The notes beneath the pieces are model-generated. The model did not search any database, had not been told where the DNA came from, and saw only the letters and a list, made by a program, of their open reading frames with translations. A program made the position numbers and the translations under genes. From assembly GCA_916700875.1 (NCBI GenBank), contig CAKAKS010000001.1, forward strand, positions 10,789,741 through 10,853,740: 64,000 nt of DNA, in the 5' to 3' direction. The DNA is from Sebastes aleutianus (Eukaryota; Chordata; Actinopteri; Perciformes; Sebastidae). Shown one piece after another: positions 60,270 to 64,000 of this stretch; within the stretch, counting starts at the first letter, position 1; each line of letters begins with the position of its first letter.

Positions 60270-60510
60270 TAGATATAGAGAGCCAAAATGACAAGCCGAT
60301 TTATCGATCGTCAGAAAATGAATCTGCAACAATTTCAAAAATCAATTGTTTATGTCATTTTCCATGCAAAAAAAAAAGAAATATTCACAAGTTCCAGCTT
60401 CTCCAATGTGAGAGTGTGATGCTTTGCTTTCTTTGTATTATATGATAGGAAACTACATATTTTTGGATCCTTTTTTCTGACATTCTAACGATAAATTAAT
60501 CACTTTCAAT
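60270..60510. repeat. possible AT-rich GCTGCAA-family remnant
   Basis: Contains GATTTATCGATCGTCAGAAA, TTCCAGCTTCTCCAATGTGA and TTCTGACATTCTAACGATAA, text characteristic of the family at 15763, but with no preserved ends. Confidence 0.4.
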
Positions 60511-60520
60511 ATGTATTTAA

Positions 60521-60620
60521 TAGGGCTGTCAAAGTTAACGCGATAATAACGCGTTTACGCATATTCACTTTAAAGCCACTAATTTCTTTAACGCATTAAT
60601 GCGCATTAACGGACCTGCAT
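60521..60620 (-). mobile_element. TAGGGCTG-family MITE end fragment
   Basis: TAGGGCTGTCAAAGTTAACG, ATAATAACGCG and TTTCTTTAACGCATTAATGC: about 100 bp of one end only. Its left flank GTATTTAA is identical to that of the copy at 38027. Confidence 0.7.
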
Positions 60621-62743
60621 CGTATGTAGTATGGTCTAGCTCGCCATCATGAAAGTGAAAAATAGAGTCTGATTTAAAAAAATACAGGAATTATATAGAG
60701 CACACTGTTTTTTAATTTGTCATTTATTTTTACAGGGAGTCTTTGTGATTTATGATTACCTTATTTAAGATTTATTATATTCCATTTCTGCAAATAGATC
60801 CCCTTAAATGCTACACTTGGTTCCTTTAAACAAAGATTTGCTATTGATCTGTCTCTCTGTGCTTCAATCCTCCTCTTTTTGAGCTCATATCTTCCACCCA
60901 GACCTCTCCCTTTCAGTGAGGTCAGCACAAATCTGAAGCAGCGTTTCTCATATTTTGACATATCGCTGCAATGTTTAGGCCTGAAGGCTTTCTGTGCGGT
61001 TGTCGAGAGCTTGTTTACCCGTCGCTACAGTCTGTATCCTGTGGGGACAAAAGGAATTTAAAAACACCTCCACTACAAGGTCAGGGGCTTCTGTGAAACA
61101 CACACAAAGGGCCGCTGCAACAAGAAAAGATGATAGCTGGGCTCGACCCGCTGTACTATATTTTTCTCAAGAAGCTTGGATCATTTTACACCTCAATCCC
61201 CAAACGCACAATAGTGACTGACGACAGCCACCCTGGAGTGCAGGAAGTAACCTAGAAGCTGTGAAACTGTGACAGCAGGTTGACCTATAAAGTTGATTTG
61301 TTTGCTGCGAACTTGGTGGGAAATTTCTGGCAGGAAAAGTGTGTCACAACCTTCAGCTGTTTTGTTACTGTAACAAATAGCAAACTACCCTTAAGCAACG
61401 CACCTGAGCTACACCTGCTCTAGCTCTATAACAACCAGTACACGCCTGTGGTTGAACCAGGCAGGTCTCAAGTGTGAGAACGACTGACTGAGGAGTAAAA
61501 GGCCCTCTCAGTCAAATAATCCCGCATTAATAAATGTTTAAATAAAGGCAATTAGACACGACTGCTTTAAAAGATAAGCTCCTCTCCTCCTAAACAGCCA
61601 TAATAACTAGGTGAAGTATAAGCCTGGAGCGCCCTCCTGTTAGTACAAATCTCATGCTTTGAATAGCAGGCAGGGATCATCTGTCTGTTTGTGATGAATT
61701 AAAACAATTATTGTCAACAGTTTACCTGTAGGATATGTTCTTCCTTCAGACAAAAAAAAAGAAACACTGCATTGCAGAAGGAGGAAGAAGCCCTTGTGTG
61801 TTTTGCATCTTATTTTTGGAAACTGATTGCCTCTGAGAAGACTTGCTGTCTCTGTCATCATTGTGTGATGAGTCACAGCCGGCGCTGCTCCAGGTGTAGA
61901 TATGACACAGAACAGAGACGTACAGTATTTGATAGGAAAGAGATTGGGTTGGGTTGTTTTTGAATCTCCTCCATGATTTACATTTTTTAGAGTGGATTGA
62001 ATTGTTATTGAAAAATAAATCGGTTTTGTGTCAGTATTCAAAGGTTATTGTCAGGAATCTTCTAATATCATTGCGTTTCCATATCATTTAACAGGTACTG
62101 CTCTTATAGGTAACTGAACTTTAACCCGTGTTAATTGGGTGCTCTTTGGGGTTCGTTTACCTCCCAAAGTTGTACATATACAGTTTTGTACCATTAGCTT
62201 TTTTCTAATGAAAAAGTTTTTTTATGCAGCAGCTAGTTGTTTGCTAAGATATCATTTGAACTATTAGAGTTTCATGCCTATTCGAAACATATAACAGGCA
62301 AAGTTACAAGGACTTTTACATCCAGAATCCCAGTTTCCCCAAAATAGAGTTTCACTGTGAGATCCAAAAGAAAACCAGCATATCAACAACACCAACGGGA
62401 TTTTAACATGATGTCAGGCCAGAAATAAATAAAACAAGAGTTCCTCGCCCTGTCAGACTCGCCCCGGTCTAAACCCAGAGGGAAGAGCCGGGGATGAAGG
62501 GACACTGCGGTGTCAAGAGTTTGGCTTCAGGATTTCCTGACACCATCTTGTCAAAAATGACAACTTGCTGCTTCAGCTTGACAGCAATAATTTCTCACAT
62601 TAACTATATTCTGCACTTTCCTGCTGTCGGCTGAAGAAAGTTTCCATACAGAGCCCATCTAACTAACATGGAAAGAGTCATTGTCTCTGTCCTTCGATTT
62701 TTACAACAACCGTTCATCTCATTGTAGTCGCACTTGACAAGTG

Positions 62744-62763
62744 TGTATGTATGTATGTATGTA
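62744..62763 (+). repeat. (GTAT)5 tetranucleotide microsatellite
   Basis: Five GTAT units close to the next prom1 exon but without evident connection to it. Confidence 0.9.
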
Positions 62764-63514
62764 CACACTGTGTAGTATATTGGCTGCAGGTCGCCGGCTC
62801 AGCTGTTGCCATGTTGAGAGACGAGCGCAGGCAATAGTATTGCTGCCAATCTCGCATTCAGCACCTTGAACTGTTACACCACCGAACAGCATGCTGGATA
62901 CAGCACTCGTTGCAATATTACCGTCGCTCAATACAGTCCATTCAAGAACGCATAAAGAAAGAGAAACCAGAAAGACTAGAGATCTACGGGACATATTTAT
63001 TAATCATTTTCTTGACAACCGTTCAGTCAATTGATTTCACACTTGGCGGGTGTATTGCTTAGGACCCAAGGAAGTGCAGTGTGATGAGTGTGAAGTTGTT
63101 TGGATGAGCGGTTCGCGAGAAAACTGCAAGTGGAAATACCGGTGGCCAAGCAATCGGCCCGTTCTGAACAGACACGTTTGAACAGACACTGCATTAGTAA
63201 TATCAAATTATATGAAAATTACCATAAATTGGGTTGTAAAATGTAGTCCTAAGCTTTTTTCACACACAAATAACCTCTTCAGAAAACAAACTTACTAAAG
63301 AAGCTGTCATTTGCTGTACTAGAGCAAAGTCTTTTCCATTTTAAAGCTAATAATCAGTAAGATTGTTTGATTTTAGTGATATCCTACTGGTTAGATTTCT
63401 TAAACACTGCGTGAGTTGATATAAATATGCTAAATGTATATAATGCAGTTATGGCTGGATATAGAAAAACATCAACAAACTTCTTCATGTGGTTTGTTTT
63501 CTGTGTTGTTGCAG

Positions 63515-63573
63515 ATCTTATTGTCAAACTGGCGAAGGACAAGTTTGGAGCCATTCAGGCGGAATACCAAAAG
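63515..63573 (+). CDS. prom1 second coding exon
   Basis: Acceptor TGTTGTTGCAG|ATCTTA and donor AAG|GTAACC. It begins with two bases that complete the split Asp codon of the first exon and encodes LIVKLAKDKFGAIQAEYQK in phase. It aligns with the segment [20 protein letters not shown] of human PROM1 that directly follows the VVQPRDFP sequence, before the first membrane helix. The remaining exons lie beyond the window. Confidence 0.9.
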
Positions 63574-64000
63574 GTAACCTTGTGTGTGTTAAAATGGTTG
63601 TTTTGCTTTGCATATTTCTTTGCATTATATTTCTGTGATTGGATACAGCAATAGATGATTTATATTACAGAAGAAATGTACCTCTGAGATACTCCGTTGT
63701 CCCAGAGTCCTCAGGTGTTAATAGCTTTTACAAGCCAAGGCAAGGCCATCTTTTTACTGGCACCCCAGGAAAATGGTAATTGCTTCTGGCACAACCTGTG
63801 AATTCAAAAAGAGATACATCATTTTAGTTTTTATGAGGAACAACTTTGATAACCAAAGATGTTTTTTATTCCCAGTCACAGAGATCAAAAAGTTCGCTCT
63901 GTGCCTTCCTCTCAATTATGGGAGAATTTGCTGTCTGTGTGTAGCGTTACAATATGCAACTATGTGGATATGCATGCCAGTTTTGAATCCTTTGATTTCT
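63574..64000 (+). other. start of next prom1 intron
   Basis: No coding or repeat feature is recognised in the last 427 bases. The next prom1 exon, which should encode the first transmembrane helix, is not reached. Confidence 0.7.

Larger units (their letters stand above)
30081..63514 (+). other. prom1 first coding intron, 33.4 kb
   Basis: GT at 30081 and AG at 63514; the flanking split codon (G|AT) restores Asp in frame. No other + strand prom1 exon was recognised. It contains the repeats and mobile elements listed and one exon-like segment on the minus strand (48606-48690). I see nothing specific in 30100-32200, 33230-34500, 34830-36100, 38690-39540, 41190-42800, 43100-44240, 45080-46750, 46800-48600, 48700-49760, 50480-52520, 53120-54390, 54550-56580, 58630-60260 or 60640-62700. 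Confidence 0.85.

Noticed and set aside
61652..62041. 129-codon minus-strand frame and an adjacent 18-nt exon-like segment at its poly-pyrimidine tract
   Set aside because: No similarity is recognised, composition is not protein-like, and an 18-nt exon cannot be supported without transcripts.

Overview
The window is vertebrate nuclear DNA, almost certainly from a percomorph-type teleost fish. Introns are GT-AG and long, dinucleotide microsatellites are abundant, and many short non-autonomous DNA transposons of the kind seen throughout ray-finned fish genomes are scattered through it. It is not a prokaryotic or viral region. Nearly all open frames of 60-140 codons are chance frames in introns or repeats. 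The real coding sequence is about 1.6 kb in small exons.

Region 1 (1-24.3 kb, + strand) holds the 3' part of tapt1 (transmembrane anterior posterior transformation 1). Eleven consecutive exons (4336-21617) splice in frame into 449 C-terminal residues ending in the conserved TAPT1 tail, followed by a 3'UTR of up to 2.7 kb. The N-terminal exons lie left of the window. Region 2 (24.3-29.3 kb) is an intergenic block packed with DNA-transposon relatives. Region 3 (29.3-64 kb, + strand) holds the start of prom1 (prominin-1/CD133): a GC-rich promoter/5'UTR, the exon with the start codon and signal peptide (29846-30080), a 33.4-kb first coding intron full of repeats, and the next coding exon (63515-63573). 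The rest of prom1 lies to the right. The order tapt1 then prom1 on one strand matches the human 4p15.32 arrangement. Which teleost paralogue (a or b) is present cannot be told from the window.

Two minus-strand segments with strong splice sites (48606-48690 and 27868-27976) have matching reading phase. They could be exons of an unrecognised antisense gene running through the prom1 start region. This is the least explained signal in the window. A 33-nt segment at 1432-1464 in the tapt1 intron has the layout of an in-frame microexon.

The repeats include a ~600-650 bp hAT-like MITE family with at least six copies or fragments, one with a perfect 8-bp target duplication. A CAGTGGTGG-type element also has a perfect 8-bp duplication. 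There are TTAA-flanked palindromic elements (two of ~490 bp, and one nested 632-bp element with a long hairpin about 0.75 kb before the prom1 start codon), two decayed LINE 3' ends, tRNA-like SINE remnants, and a composite block of inverted minisatellites around an antisense LINE tail. Two microsatellites sit directly against tapt1 splice sites, and a (TCC)10 tract encodes part of a 12-serine run. I saw no CRISPR array, operon, rRNA gene, functional tRNA gene or defence-type system.
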